DNA of 39,454 nucleotides from Candidatus Pseudoscillospira falkowii (GCA_904374485.1 CAJFFX010000010.1:1-39454); one strand, 5' to 3'. Counted from the stretch's first letter, positions 15,749 to 23,663 are shown. The notes: a model not told the origin generated them from the sequence alone. Translations and numbers: made by a program.

Positions 15749-16899
15749 AGGACCTGACGGAGCTGCGTGCCCGGATCGACGACATCGACGCCCAGATGGC
15801 CGCCCTCTTTGAGCAGCGCATGGACGTGACGCGCCAGGTGGGCGAATACAAGCTGGCCCACGACCTGCCGGTGCTCGACCGGAAGCGGGAGGAAGAGGTG
15901 CTGGCAAGAAAAGAAGCCATGCTGAAAAACCCCTATCTCAAAACGGAGATCAAGGACTTTTTCGGGAGCATCATGGCCATTTCCCGCCGCCAGCAGCGGA
16001 TGCTGATGACGGACGAGAGCACGGCGGAAAAACTGAAGCCCCTGCGCGACGCCGTGGCGGCGGCCGGTCAGCCCAAGGCCAGCCCCCAGGTGTGCTATCA
16101 GGGCGTCCCGGGCGCTTATGCCGAGGAGGCCGCCGCGCTGTTTTTCGGCGCGGACACGCCCCGGGAGAGCCGTCCCACCTGGGGCGCGCTCTTTGACGCG
16201 CTGGCGGAGGGCACGGCGGATTACGCTGTACTGCCCATTGAAAACAGCTCCACGGGTTCCATCAACGCCGTCTACGATCTGCTGGCCGCGCGCGGCGCTT
16301 ATGTGGTGGGCGAGCAGCTGGTCCGGGTGGACCACTGCCTGGCAGCCCTCCCCGGCGCGCGGATGGAAGACATCCGCGACGTCTATTCCCACGAACAGGG
16401 CTTTTTCCAGAGCGAGGACTTTTTCCGCGCCCATCCGGACTGGCGCCAGCACGCCGTGCTGAATACCGCCGCGGCGGCGGCGCTGGTGGCAGAGAGCGGC
16501 GACGGCGCCGAAGGGGCCGTCTGCAGCCGCCACGCGGCGGCGCTGTACGGCCTGGACGTCCTGCAGGAGAGCATCAACACCAGCGCGGACAACTTCACCC
16601 GCTTTTTCGTGGTGGCCCGGAGCATGGAGATCCGCCCGGAAAGCGACAAGGTGAGCCTGATGTTCACGCTGCCCCATGAGCCGGGCACCCTGAACAACGT
16701 GCTGGGCATCCTGGCGGTCCACCAGCTGAACATGCTGCGGCTGGAGTCACGGCCTATGACCGGGAAAAGCTGGGAATACCGCTTTTTTGTGGACGTGGAG
16801 GGCAACCTGCGCAGCGAGGAGTGGGACAGCGTCCTGTTCGAACTGCTGGAGAACACACTGACGCTGCGGATCCTCGGGAATTATCCGAAGGGTGCGTGA
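15745..16899 (+). CDS. pheA: Bifunctional chorismate mutase / prephenate dehydratase
   Basis: This protein makes phenylpyruvate from chorismate in two steps. Residues 1-90 are an AroQ-type chorismate mutase (LRARIDDIDAQMAALFEQR, VGEYK). Residues about 110-290 are prephenate dehydratase, with the catalytic Thr in NFTRF and ENSSTGS. The last 80 residues are an ACT domain with LRLESRPM, the Phe-binding ESRP motif. The 384-residue length is normal for the P-protein. Its presence in the operon explains why the upstream leader is rich in Phe codons. The ACT domain implies feedback inhibition by phenylalanine. Confidence 0.96.
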   Translation: MKDLTELRARIDDIDAQMAALFEQRMDVTRQVGEYKLAHDLPVLDRKREEEVLARKEAMLKNPYLKTEIKDFFGSIMAISRRQQRMLMTDESTAEKLKPLRDAVAAAGQPKASPQVCYQGVPGAYAEEAAALFFGADTPRESRPTWGALFDALAEGTADYAVLPIENSSTGSINAVYDLLAARGAYVVGEQLVRVDHCLAALPGARMEDIRDVYSHEQGFFQSEDFFRAHPDWRQHAVLNTAAAAALVAESGDGAEGAVCSRHAAALYGLDVLQESINTSADNFTRFFVVARSMEIRPESDKVSLMFTLPHEPGTLNNVLGILAVHQLNMLRLESRPMTGKSWEYRFFVDVEGNLRSEEWDSVLFELLENTLTLRILGNYPKGA

Positions 16900-16903
16900 A
16901 GCC

Positions 16904-17404
16904 ATGGGAAAAAATATCGTTCTGATCGGCCTGCCGGGCAGCGGGAAGAGCACGGTGGGGCAGCTGCTGGCGGAAAAGCTGGGCCGCCCTTTCCTGGATA
17001 CCGACGCCATGGCGGAGGCGCGGGAGGGCCGCGCCATCTCCGCGATCTTCGCCGCCGAGGGCGAGGCGTATTTTCGCAATTTGGAAACGGCCTGCGCCAA
17101 AGAGGCCGCCGCCGCGGAAGACACGGTCATCGCCACCGGCGGCGGCATCGTGCTGCGCCGGGAAAATATGGACGCCCTGGGGAAAACGGGGGCTGTTTAC
17201 TTCCTGGACCGCAGCCCCGGGGAGATCGCTTCCGGCGTGGACGTCAGCGGCCGACCGCTGCTGGCGGGACAGCGGGAGATGATCTTCCGCCTGCACAAGG
17301 AGCGCATCGCCCTCTACCGCCGCTATGCCCGCGCCGCCTTTGCCGGCGGCACGCCGGAAGAACTGGCGGAGGCTATTGCGCTGATGTTTGAAATGACGGA
17401 GTGA
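16904..17404 (+). CDS. aroK: Shikimate kinase
   Basis: This enzyme phosphorylates shikimate at the 3-hydroxyl with ATP. The 166-residue protein has the P-loop GLPGSGKST, the shikimate-binding DTDAMAE and ATGGGIVLR, and the lid/adenine-binding region near SGRPLL and HKERIALYRRYA. The ATG at 16904 starts the fold; a GTG at 16892 overlaps the pheA end and is less likely. It is closely packed between pheA and aroE. Confidence 0.94.
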   Translation: MGKNIVLIGLPGSGKSTVGQLLAEKLGRPFLDTDAMAEAREGRAISAIFAAEGEAYFRNLETACAKEAAAAEDTVIATGGGIVLRRENMDALGKTGAVYFLDRSPGEIASGVDVSGRPLLAGQREMIFRLHKERIALYRRYARAAFAGGTPEELAEAIALMFEMTE

Positions 17405-17412
17405 GGCGGAAA

Positions 17413-18267
17413 ATGGAAAAGACAAAATTATGCGTTATCGGGGATCCGGTGGAGCACAGCCTGTCGCCGGTGATCCACAACGCGGTCCTTTCCGGCGCCG
17501 CCCTGCCCTATGAATACGGACGGGTGCGCGTGCGCGCCGGCGAAACGGCGGATTTTCTCTGCCGGGCACGGGAGGAGGGCTATGCGGGCTTCAACGCCAC
17601 CATGCCCCATAAAACGGCTCTGGTGGATCTGATGGACGAGCTGGACGCCGACGCGCAGCTGTTCGGGGCGGTGAATACGGTGGTGCTGCGGGACGGGAAG
17701 GCCCGGGGCTGCAACACCGACGGCCGGGGCTTCCTGCAGATGCTGGCCGACGGCGGCATCGCGCCGGAGGGCAAAACGGTCACCGTGCTGGGCGCCGGCG
17801 GCGCGGCCCGGGCCGTGGTGCTGAAGCTGGCCCAGGCTGGGGCGGCGCGCATCTTTGTGTGCAACCGCACGCTGGAAAAAGCGGCGGCGCTGGAGCGGAT
17901 ATTTCCCGACCGGATCACCGCCTGCCCCTTTACCGCCCGGACCCTCGGCGACTGCGCCCTGTTCAGCGATCTTCTCGTCAACACTACGCCCATGGGGATG
18001 ACGGCGGTGGCCGATCAGTTCGCGTCCTTTGCATTTCTGCGGGCCCTGCCCCAGGGCGCGCCGGTGTGCGACCTGATTTACAGCCCGCCGGAAACGGCGC
18101 TGCTGGCCGCGGCAAAAGCCCTGGGCCACCCGACGCTCAACGGCCTCGGCATGTTGATCCACCAGGCGATCTTTGCCCTGGAAGAATTCACCGGGACGCA
18201 GATCGACGCCCAGGCGGTCCTGCCGCGCATCAGGGCGGCGCTGCGCGAACAGATCCCGACAGAGTGA
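17413..18267 (+). CDS. aroE: Shikimate dehydrogenase
   Basis: This enzyme reduces 3-dehydroshikimate to shikimate with NADPH. In the 284-residue protein the substrate site shows HSLSPVIHNAVL and FNATMPHKTA, with the catalytic lysine; the common NVTxPxK is here NATMPHK. The nucleotide-binding loop is VLGAGGAARAVV. NTTPMGM and LIYSPPETALL are also typical. It is the last gene of the operon. The start at 17413 follows GAGGCGG, and a GTG at 17401 overlaps the aroK stop. Confidence 0.94.
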   Translation: MEKTKLCVIGDPVEHSLSPVIHNAVLSGAALPYEYGRVRVRAGETADFLCRAREEGYAGFNATMPHKTALVDLMDELDADAQLFGAVNTVVLRDGKARGCNTDGRGFLQMLADGGIAPEGKTVTVLGAGGAARAVVLKLAQAGAARIFVCNRTLEKAAALERIFPDRITACPFTARTLGDCALFSDLLVNTTPMGMTAVADQFASFAFLRALPQGAPVCDLIYSPPETALLAAAKALGHPTLNGLGMLIHQAIFALEEFTGTQIDAQAVLPRIRAALREQIPTE

Positions 18268-18275
18268 AAAAACGA

Positions 18276-18316
18276 AAACTGGCCGTGCTCCGGAATTTCC
18301 GGAGCACGGCCAGTTT
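18276..18316. terminator. Bidirectional terminator between aroE and purA
   Basis: An 18-bp stem (18276-18293 with 18299-18316) with flanking A- and T-rich tracts lies between two convergent genes. Confidence 0.85.
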
Positions 18317-18332
18317 GTTGTTTTCGGGAAAA

Positions 18333-19628
18333 TCAGTCCAGCGCGATCTTCGGCGCGCGGTGAATGATCTCGTGGCGCTTGGGACCGGTGGAGAACAGCG
18401 TGACCGGCACGCCCAGCTCCTGCTCGACAAAGTCGACGTAAGCCAGGGCTTCCCGGGGCAGCTTGCTCTCGTCGGTAATGCCGCGGATGTCGCACTTCCA
18501 GCCGGGCAGAGTGGTGTAGATGGGCTTTGCATCCTTCAGCATGCGGGTGACGGGGAAATCTTTGACGATCTCGCCGTTGATCTCATAAGCGGTGCAGACC
18601 TTGATCTCATCGAGGTAGCCCAGCACGTCCAGGCAGGTCAGGCACACTTCCGTGGCGCCCTGCATCTCCGCGCCGTAGCGGGTGGCCACGGCGTCAAACC
18701 AGCCCACTCTGCGGGGGCGGCCCGTGGTGGCGCCGAACTCGCCCTTGTCGCCGCCGCGCTTGCGCAGTTCGTCGGCCTCCTCGCCGAAGATCTCAGACAC
18801 AAAGTCGCCGCCGCCGACGGAGGAAGAATAGGCCTTGGTCACGGCCACAATGTCCCGGATGTAGCGGGGCGGGATACCGGCGCCGATGCAGCCGTAGCCA
18901 GCCAGGGTGTTGGAGGACGTGGTCATGGGATAAATGCCGAAGTCCGGGTCCTTCATGGTGCCCAGCTGGCCTTCCAGCAGGACGGTCTTGCCTTCCTTGA
19001 GGGCCTTGTGGACGAAAGCGGCCGCGTTGCCCACATAGGGGCGGATCAGCTCGCGCTGCTCCACCATTTCCTGATAGAGGGACTCGGGGTCCAGGGGTTC
19101 CTTGTGGTAGAGGTTGACGATCAGCGCGTTTTTCAGCGTGCAGGCCTTTTCCAGCCGCTCGCGGAGCAGGTCGTCGTCATAAAGCTCGTTGACCTGGATG
19201 CCGATTTTGGAGACTTTGTCGGAATAGAAGGGGGCGATGCCAGATTTTGTGGAACCGTATGCCTTGCCGGCCAGGCGGTCTTCCTCATAGGTGTCCAGCA
19301 GGACATGGTAAGGCATGAGCACGTGGGCGCGGTCGGACACGATCAGCTTCGGCATGGGCACGCCGCCGTCCAGCACGTGCTGCAGCTCGGCCATCAGCTT
19401 GCGGATGTCGAGGGCAACGCCGTTACCGATGATATTGGTGATGTTGGGGTAAAATACGCCAGAGGGAAGGGTGTGCAGCGCAAAGCGGCCATAGTCGTTG
19501 ATGATGGTATGGCCCGCGTTGGCTCCGCCCTGGAAGCGGATGACCACGTCTGCCTGTTCGGCAAACATGTCGGTAATTTTGCCTTTTCCTTCGTCGCCCC
19601 AGTTGGCGCCGACAATTGCTTTTACCAT
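18333..19628 (-). CDS. purA: Adenylosuccinate synthetase
   Basis: This enzyme joins IMP and aspartate with GTP, the first committed step to AMP. The 431-residue length is standard. It begins MVKAIVGANWGDEGKGKITD, holding the GTP and catalytic-Asp loop. It also has FQGGANAGHTI (catalytic His), TTGRPRRVGWFD and STGPKRHE near the end (guanine recognition). GGGAGGAA precedes the ATG. It is monocistronic, with its own promoter and a terminator shared with aroE. Confidence 0.97.
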   Translation of the reverse strand: MVKAIVGANWGDEGKGKITDMFAEQADVVIRFQGGANAGHTIINDYGRFALHTLPSGVFYPNITNIIGNGVALDIRKLMAELQHVLDGGVPMPKLIVSDRAHVLMPYHVLLDTYEEDRLAGKAYGSTKSGIAPFYSDKVSKIGIQVNELYDDDLLRERLEKACTLKNALIVNLYHKEPLDPESLYQEMVEQRELIRPYVGNAAAFVHKALKEGKTVLLEGQLGTMKDPDFGIYPMTTSSNTLAGYGCIGAGIPPRYIRDIVAVTKAYSSSVGGGDFVSEIFGEEADELRKRGGDKGEFGATTGRPRRVGWFDAVATRYGAEMQGATEVCLTCLDVLGYLDEIKVCTAYEINGEIVKDFPVTRMLKDAKPIYTTLPGWKCDIRGITDESKLPREALAYVDFVEQELGVPVTLFSTGPKRHEIIHRAPKIALD

Positions 19629-19693
19629 AATTTTGTATTCCTCCCTGCATGGGGTTTTGCAATTTTGCCCTATCCCACGCGATATACACGTAA

Positions 19694-19722
19694 ATTATAC
19701 AATATAATTTTCCCTTTTGCAA
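19694..19722 (-). promoter_or_regulatory. Sigma-A promoter for purA
   Basis: On the minus strand TTGCAA (19722-19717), 17 bases, then TATAAT (19699-19694), preceded by TG. It starts two bases after the stop codon of the upstream gene. I see no purine riboswitch in the short leader. Confidence 0.85.
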
Positions 19723-19724
19723 GT

Positions 19725-20429
19725 TCAAGTGGCGGAAAGGGGCCAAAAGGGGCCGTTTTTCCCTTCGGAAAAGGGGATCGTAAAGGTGGGGCAGAGGGTC
19801 CCGGACAGGGAGATGGCGTAGGGCTGGTAGAAAAAGCAGAAGCCCTCGGGCGTGAGATAAAAGCTGCGCAGATTCAGGTGCCGCCGCAGCCGCGCCGGCA
19901 GGTGGCCGGCACAGCGCCCCGCCGCGCCGCCCTTTCCGGCGCACTGTGCCCGGGCGGCCTGAAGGCAGGCGCGGCGCACGGAAACGCCCCGGGGAAAGCA
20001 CTCCCCGGCGGAAATGGGCGCGCCGGTGCGCAGGTCCCAGGTGTCGGCGCGGCGCAGCGTCAGCGCGTCCTTTGTGCCGGCCCATTCCGTGCAGTCCAGA
20101 TAGGTGCTGAACACGCCGCGCTCGTTGCAGGCGACGGTACACTCCAGCGCGGCGCGGGCGCAGGGCAGGGGCGCGCCGGCGCGCCGCGCCCCTTCAAATT
20201 CCGCCAGGGCCCGGGGGTACAGTTCGCGGCCGCAGTAGCGCAGGAAGGCCTCGGTGCACTGGCGGTAATACCGGCTCAGCCGCCGCGCCGTCCGGCCCGG
20301 CCGGTCCCCGGTACACTGGGGCACGGAAAGCGCGGCCTGCAGCACGGGGATCTCATCGGCGGTCCACTGCCGCTGGATTGTCTGCATGGTGTAAGTCAAC
20401 GTATCCGGTGCATGCTTCACGAACAGCAT
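19725..20429 (-). CDS. DUF3298/RsiV-like domain protein
   Basis: A 234-residue protein. The C-terminal part resembles the DUF3298 domain of RsiV-type proteins: a phrase like YLDCTEWAGTKDALTLRRAD, DLRTGAPISAGECFPRG, and then LTPEGFCFFYQPYAIS with FTIPFSE. No signal peptide or membrane helix is evident, so unlike RsiV it seems to be cytosolic. The start is uncertain: the ATG at 20429 follows a GAGGAGG very closely, and a GTG at 20420 is better spaced. Many Arg and Cys residues are present. It is divergent from the yerC operon. Function unknown. Confidence 0.7.
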   Translation of the reverse strand: MLFVKHAPDTLTYTMQTIQRQWTADEIPVLQAALSVPQCTGDRPGRTARRLSRYYRQCTEAFLRYCGRELYPRALAEFEGARRAGAPLPCARAALECTVACNERGVFSTYLDCTEWAGTKDALTLRRADTWDLRTGAPISAGECFPRGVSVRRACLQAARAQCAGKGGAAGRCAGHLPARLRRHLNLRSFYLTPEGFCFFYQPYAISLSGTLCPTFTIPFSEGKNGPFWPLSAT

Positions 20430-20511
20430 CCCCTCCTCACGCCACTGTATGCCTTTCACACCGCGGAGGTGCCCGCGGACGGGGAAAATCAAAAAACAAC
20501 GAATTTTACCG

Positions 20512-20544
20512 TTTACTTTTACAATTTAGTATGTTAAAATACTA
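20512..20544 (+). promoter_or_regulatory. yerC promoter with TrpR-like palindromic operator
   Basis: TTTACT (20512-20517), 17 bases, then TAAAAT (20535-20540). The -10 lies inside a perfect inverted repeat TAGTAT-N6-ATACTA (20527-20544) centred on TT/AA, the same central step as in the E. coli TrpR operator. The first gene encodes a TrpR-like protein, so autoregulation is inferred. Confidence 0.75.
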
Positions 20545-20601
20545 CTATATTGCGACCAGCGGGCCTGCCGCCGCGGAGAATGATGAAAAAGGAGAAGCGT
20601 G

Positions 20602-20916
20602 ATGGCGAAGATATCGAAAAAAGAAAAGAATATCGAGTTGTATAAAGCGATTCTCTCACTAAAAAATCTGGACGAGTGCTGCCGTTTTTTCGAGGACCTG
20701 TGTACGGTGCCCGAACTGCGGGCCATGGAACAGCGCTATGAGGTGGCGTCCCTCCTGAACCAGGGGCTGATCTACAACGACATCCTGGAAAAAACCGGCG
20801 CGTCCAGCGCCACCATCAGCCGGGTCAACCGCTCGCTGAACTACGGCGCCGGCGGCTATGAAGACGTGTTCCGCAATCTGGCCGAGCAGGCCCCGGAACA
20901 GGATGACGAGCCATGA
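20602..20916 (+). CDS. YerC/YecD-family TrpR-related DNA-binding protein
   Basis: A 104-residue all-helical protein with the TrpR-type helix-turn-helix: DILEKTGASSATISRVNRSL is the recognition region, and CCRFFEDLCTVPELRAMEQRYEVA is the dimerisation part. E. coli TrpR binds tryptophan; whether YerC proteins bind a ligand is not known to me. The ATG at 20602 is 7 bases after AAGGAG; a GTG immediately upstream is also in frame. It overlaps the methyltransferase gene by 4 bases. A paralog at 29234 shares the run ILEKTGASSATISRV exactly. Confidence 0.88.
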   Translation: MAKISKKEKNIELYKAILSLKNLDECCRFFEDLCTVPELRAMEQRYEVASLLNQGLIYNDILEKTGASSATISRVNRSLNYGAGGYEDVFRNLAEQAPEQDDEP

Positions 20917-21659
20917 GCTGTTACGAGGGCCTCGCTGCGTCCTACGATTGCCTGACCGAGGACGTGGGCTATGAGCGCCGGGCGGCGTTCCTGCAGAAAC
21001 TGATCGAGCGACAGAGCCGCATTCCGGTGCACACGGTGCTGGATCTGGCCTGCGGCACGGGCACGATGACCTGCCTGCTGGCCGAAGCGGGTTATGAGAT
21101 GATCGGCGTGGACGTTTCCGAGGATATGCTGGCCGAGGCGGCAGGCAAGCAGGTGCGCACCGGCGCGGTTCCGCCCATCTACCTCTGCCAGAGCATGGAC
21201 CGCCTGGATCTCTACGGAACGGTGGAGGCGGCGGTCTGCTGCCTGGACAGCCTGAATTACCTGACGGATGTGCGCGCCCTGCGGCGGACGCTGCATCGGC
21301 TGCGCCTTTTTATCGCGCCCGGCGGCGTGTTTCTTTTTGACATCAACGCCCCCTCCAAGCTGCGCGCCCTGGATGGGCAGATCTTCCTGGACGAGCGGGA
21401 GGATGTGTACTGCGTCTGGCGGACGGAGTTTGAAAAGCGCAGCCGCATCTGCACTTTCGGCATGGATATTTTCCGCCGGGAGGGGGACGGCTGGCAGCGC
21501 TACGGCGAGGAACACCGGGAAAAGGCCTGGGAAGTGGAAGAGCTGGCCGCGCTTTTGCGCGAGGCGGGCTTCGGCCATATCCGCACCTGGGGCGACTGCC
21601 GCCTGCGCGCGCCGCGGCCGGACGAGGGGCGTATCTATTTTTCGTGTATACGGGAGTGA
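20913..21659 (+). CDS. Class I SAM-dependent methyltransferase
   Basis: A 248-residue cytosolic protein. The SAM-binding fold is visible as VLDLACGTGTMTCLLAEAG (motif I) and MIGVDVSEDMLAEA (acidic loop), then AAVCCLDSLNYL and APGGVFLFDINAPSKL. The substrate cannot be predicted. It starts within the yerC stop region (ATGA) and is followed 8 bases later by hslO, so the three genes form one operon. Confidence 0.88.
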   Translation: MSCYEGLAASYDCLTEDVGYERRAAFLQKLIERQSRIPVHTVLDLACGTGTMTCLLAEAGYEMIGVDVSEDMLAEAAGKQVRTGAVPPIYLCQSMDRLDLYGTVEAAVCCLDSLNYLTDVRALRRTLHRLRLFIAPGGVFLFDINAPSKLRALDGQIFLDEREDVYCVWRTEFEKRSRICTFGMDIFRREGDGWQRYGEEHREKAWEVEELAALLREAGFGHIRTWGDCRLRAPRPDEGRIYFSCIRE

Positions 21660-21667
21660 ACGTGTTT

Positions 21668-22552
21668 ATGGATAAAATCATTCGTGCCATCACGAAGGAT
21701 GGGATGGTCAAAGCCACGGCCATCACCAGCCGGGACCTGACGGAGCGGGCCCGGCAGATCCACAAGACGCTGCCGGTGGCCACGGCGGCCCTGGGGCGGA
21801 CCCTGGCGGCGGCCTCCATGATGGGCAGCGCCCTGAAGGACGGCGGCGCCAGCCTGACCATCCAGGTGCGCGGCGGCGGCCCCCTGGGCGCCATCGTGGT
21901 GGTGTCGGACAACGCGGGCAATGTGCGCGGCTATGTGGAACACCCCGCGGTGGACCTGCCGCTGCGGCCGGACGGCAAGCTGGATGTGGGCGCCGCTGTG
22001 GGCGCCGACGGCACGCTGACGGTCATCAAGGACCTGAACATGAAGGACCCCTATGTGGGCTCCGTTCAGCTCCTCGGCGGCGAGATCGCCGAGGACATCG
22101 CCCAGTATTTCGTGGAGAGCGAACAGATCCCCACGGCCTGCGCCCTGGGCGTCCTGGTGGACCGGGACCAGAGCGTACACTGTGCCGGCGGCTATCTTAT
22201 CCAGCTGCTGCCCGGCGCGGGGGAGGACGTGATCTCCCGGGTGGAAGCCGGGGTCTACGCTGCCGGCGCCGTGACGAAACTGCTGGCGGCAAACGACGAC
22301 CCGGCGGCTATGCTGAAAACGGTGTTGTCGGATTTCGAGGTGGAGATCCTGGAGGAAGCGCCGGTGGAATATCGCTGCACCTGCAGCCGGGAACGGGTGG
22401 AACGGGCGCTGATCAGCCTGGGCAAGGACGAGCTGCAGCAGCTGCTCGACGAGCAGGGCGAGGCCGACCTTACCTGCCAGTTCTGCGACCGGGTGCATCA
22501 TTTCGCGGCGGAGGACCTGAAGGCCCTGATCCGCGCCGCCGCGAAAAAGTGA
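21668..22552 (+). CDS. hslO: Redox-regulated chaperone Hsp33
   Basis: A 294-residue holdase that is activated by oxidation. The C-terminal zinc switch has both cysteine pairs: CTC in YRCTCSRERV and CQFC near the end. The N-terminal domain shows TSRDLTERARQIH, TAALGRTLAAASMMG and the central GYVEHPAVDLPL. The start is the ATG at 21668; a short upstream extension in frame would overlap the methyltransferase. In an anaerobe it would guard against sporadic oxygen or hypochlorite stress. A strong terminator follows. Confidence 0.95.
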   Translation: MDKIIRAITKDGMVKATAITSRDLTERARQIHKTLPVATAALGRTLAAASMMGSALKDGGASLTIQVRGGGPLGAIVVVSDNAGNVRGYVEHPAVDLPLRPDGKLDVGAAVGADGTLTVIKDLNMKDPYVGSVQLLGGEIAEDIAQYFVESEQIPTACALGVLVDRDQSVHCAGGYLIQLLPGAGEDVISRVEAGVYAAGAVTKLLAANDDPAAMLKTVLSDFEVEILEEAPVEYRCTCSRERVERALISLGKDELQQLLDEQGEADLTCQFCDRVHHFAAEDLKALIRAAAKK

Positions 22553-22585
22553 GGCGGCGCGGGACTTCTTCCTGTCGGCGGAAGG

Positions 22586-22617
22586 CTGAAAAATTTTCTC
22601 AAAATTTTTCAGTTTTT
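22586..22617 (+). terminator. Terminator of yerC-methyltransferase-hslO operon
   Basis: A 12-bp stem (22586-22597 with 22601-22612), 3-base loop, then TTTTT at 22613-22617. Confidence 0.9.
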
Positions 22618-22620
22618 CCG

Positions 22621-22649
22621 TTGACAAGTGGGACCGAAGCCGCTATAAT
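22621..22649 (+). promoter_or_regulatory. Consensus promoter of the tRNA cluster
   Basis: TTGACA (22621-22626), 17 bases, TATAAT (22644-22649): a perfect sigma-A consensus, as expected for stable RNA genes. Confidence 0.95.
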
Positions 22650-22679
22650 AACACATGCTGTTTCGCACAAGATGCGCAC

Positions 22680-22755
22680 GGGAGCATAGCTCAGCTGGGA
22701 GAGCACATGCCTTACAAGCATGGGGTCACAGGTTCGAGCCCTGTTGTTCCCACCA
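22680..22755 (+). tRNA. tRNA-Val (anticodon TAC)
   Basis: Full cloverleaf: acceptor GGGAGCA/TGTTCCC, anticodon loop CTTACAA, T loop GGTTCGAGCCC, encoded CCA at 22753-22755. Confidence 0.96.
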
Positions 22756-22785
22756 CCTTGTTTTGTAAAGGAACGGCATGCATAT

Positions 22786-22862
22786 GGCCGAGTAGTTCAG
22801 TTGGTTAGAACGCCAGCCTGTCACGCTGGAGGTCGAGGGTTCGAGCCCCTTCTCGGTCGCCA
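22786..22862 (+). tRNA. tRNA-Asp (anticodon GTC)
   Basis: Acceptor GGCCGAG/CTCGGTC, anticodon arm CCAGC-CTGTCAC-GCTGG, T loop GGTTCGAGCCC, encoded CCA. Confidence 0.96.
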
Positions 22863-22865
22863 TAT

Positions 22866-22941
<76 letters not shown>

Positions 22942-22965
22942 CGCACGGTTTATCCGTGCGTATCT

Positions 22966-23041
22966 GCGGGCGTAGCTCATCTGGTAGAGCGCCACCTTGC
23001 CAAGGTGGAGGTAGCGAGTTCGAGCCTCGTCGCCCGCTCCA
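22966..23041 (+). tRNA. tRNA-Gly (anticodon GCC)
   Basis: Acceptor GCGGGCG/CGCCCGC, anticodon arm CCACC-TTGCCAA-GGTGG, encoded CCA. Confidence 0.96.
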
Positions 23042-23046
23042 GACAA

Positions 23047-23072
23047 GAACAGGAGCAGCGATGCTCCTGTTC
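23047..23072 (+). other. Hairpin between tRNA-Gly and tRNA-Cys
   Basis: A 10-bp perfect stem (23047-23056 with 23063-23072) without a T run; probably a spacer hairpin in the polycistronic tRNA precursor rather than a terminator. Confidence 0.6.
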
Positions 23073-23078
23073 CTATAT

Positions 23079-23153
23079 GGCGACATAGCCAAGTGGTAAG
23101 GCGTGGGTCTGCAAAACCCTGATTCCCCGGTTCAAATCCGGGTGTCGCCTCCA
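23079..23153 (+). tRNA. tRNA-Cys (anticodon GCA)
   Basis: Acceptor GGCGACA/TGTCGCC, anticodon loop CTGCAAA, T arm CCCCGGTTCAAATCCGGG, encoded CCA. Confidence 0.96.
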
Positions 23154-23187
23154 AAAAAAGCACTGGTCTTTGACCAGTGCTTTTTTT
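23153..23187 (+). terminator. Terminator of tRNA cluster
   Basis: A 16-bp stem including A and T tracts (23153-23168 with 23172-23187), 3-base loop, ending in seven T. Confidence 0.95.
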
Positions 23188-23188
23188 G

Positions 23189-23206
23189 GATACCTGGGGA
23201 TTTTAA
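23189..23206 (+). repeat. 18-base repeat, copy 1
   Basis: GATACCTGGGGATTTTAA follows the tRNA terminator T run; a copy with 16 of 18 identical bases lies at 23381-23398, also right after a terminator. Confidence 0.7.
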
Positions 23207-23348
23207 AATGCTCGGCGGAAGTGAATTCCGCCTCCGCCACGGCCCAGGCCGCCTTCTCTTGGCCTGCGGCCAATTCACCTTGAGGTTTTGGCCTTCGGCC
23301 AAAACGCTTGTACGGCGCAAAAGCGCCGCCCCGCGGTGCGGGGCCCCG

Positions 23349-23379
23349 GAAGCACCTGCAACGCAGGTGCTTCTTTTTT
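23349..23379 (+). terminator. Orphan Rho-independent terminator
   Basis: An 11-bp stem (23349-23359 with 23363-23373), 3-base loop and TTTTTT at 23374-23379. No gene precedes it; the 23210-23348 stretch holds only small GC-rich inverted repeats (for example around GGCCTTCGGCC). Confidence 0.75.
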
Positions 23380-23380
23380 A

Positions 23381-23398
23381 GATACCTGGAAATTTTAA
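23381..23398 (+). repeat. 18-base repeat, copy 2
   Basis: GATACCTGGAAATTTTAA, near-identical to 23189-23206 and likewise directly downstream of a T run. Possibly a duplicated terminator-flank unit. Confidence 0.7.
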
Positions 23399-23423
23399 GC
23401 GGCGGCACGCAAGGTGTGCAAAG

Positions 23424-23456
23424 GAACGGGCCGCTCCCGCCGGGAGCGGCCCGTTC
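23424..23456. repeat. Long perfect palindrome
   Basis: A 16-base arm (23424-23439) and its exact complement (23441-23456) around a single base. Too GC-rich and lacking a T run for a simple terminator; it may be an extragenic palindromic element. Confidence 0.7.
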
Positions 23457-23492
23457 TATTGCTTTACGCCGGTTTTTCCCGGGAAAACGGCC

Positions 23493-23663
23493 GCTGCGGC
23501 GGGGTTGGATGGCTACGGTCAGTGCAAAGCTCATAAAGGTGGTTACTTAGAGGTAACGGTTTCTGGGACTGGAGAAATTAGCATGAAATGGATTGGTGGC
23601 AGTGTTAATAATAACGGGATTCATGGCGTTACTAGTGACATTGCCGCAGCTGAAGGAGACTAA
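23493..23663 (+). pseudogene. 3' remnant of an AT-richer gene
   Basis: The frame ending in TAA at 23661-23663 encodes about 55 residues that look genuinely coding (LDGYGQCKAHKGGYLEV, then TVSGTGEISMKWIGGSVNNN and ending DIAAAEGD), with codon use richer in A and T than its neighbours. It has no start codon or ribosome site upstream; the frame runs back into a palindrome. It may be the C-terminal end of a secreted or pilin-like protein, given the type IV pilus genes downstream, but I cannot identify the family. Confidence 0.4.

Noticed and set aside
17859-20537. Plus-strand open frame of 892 codons across aroE, purA and the DUF3298 gene
   Set aside because: It lies antisense to purA with its clear motifs and promoter; long open antisense frames are expected from the strong GC bias at third codon positions.
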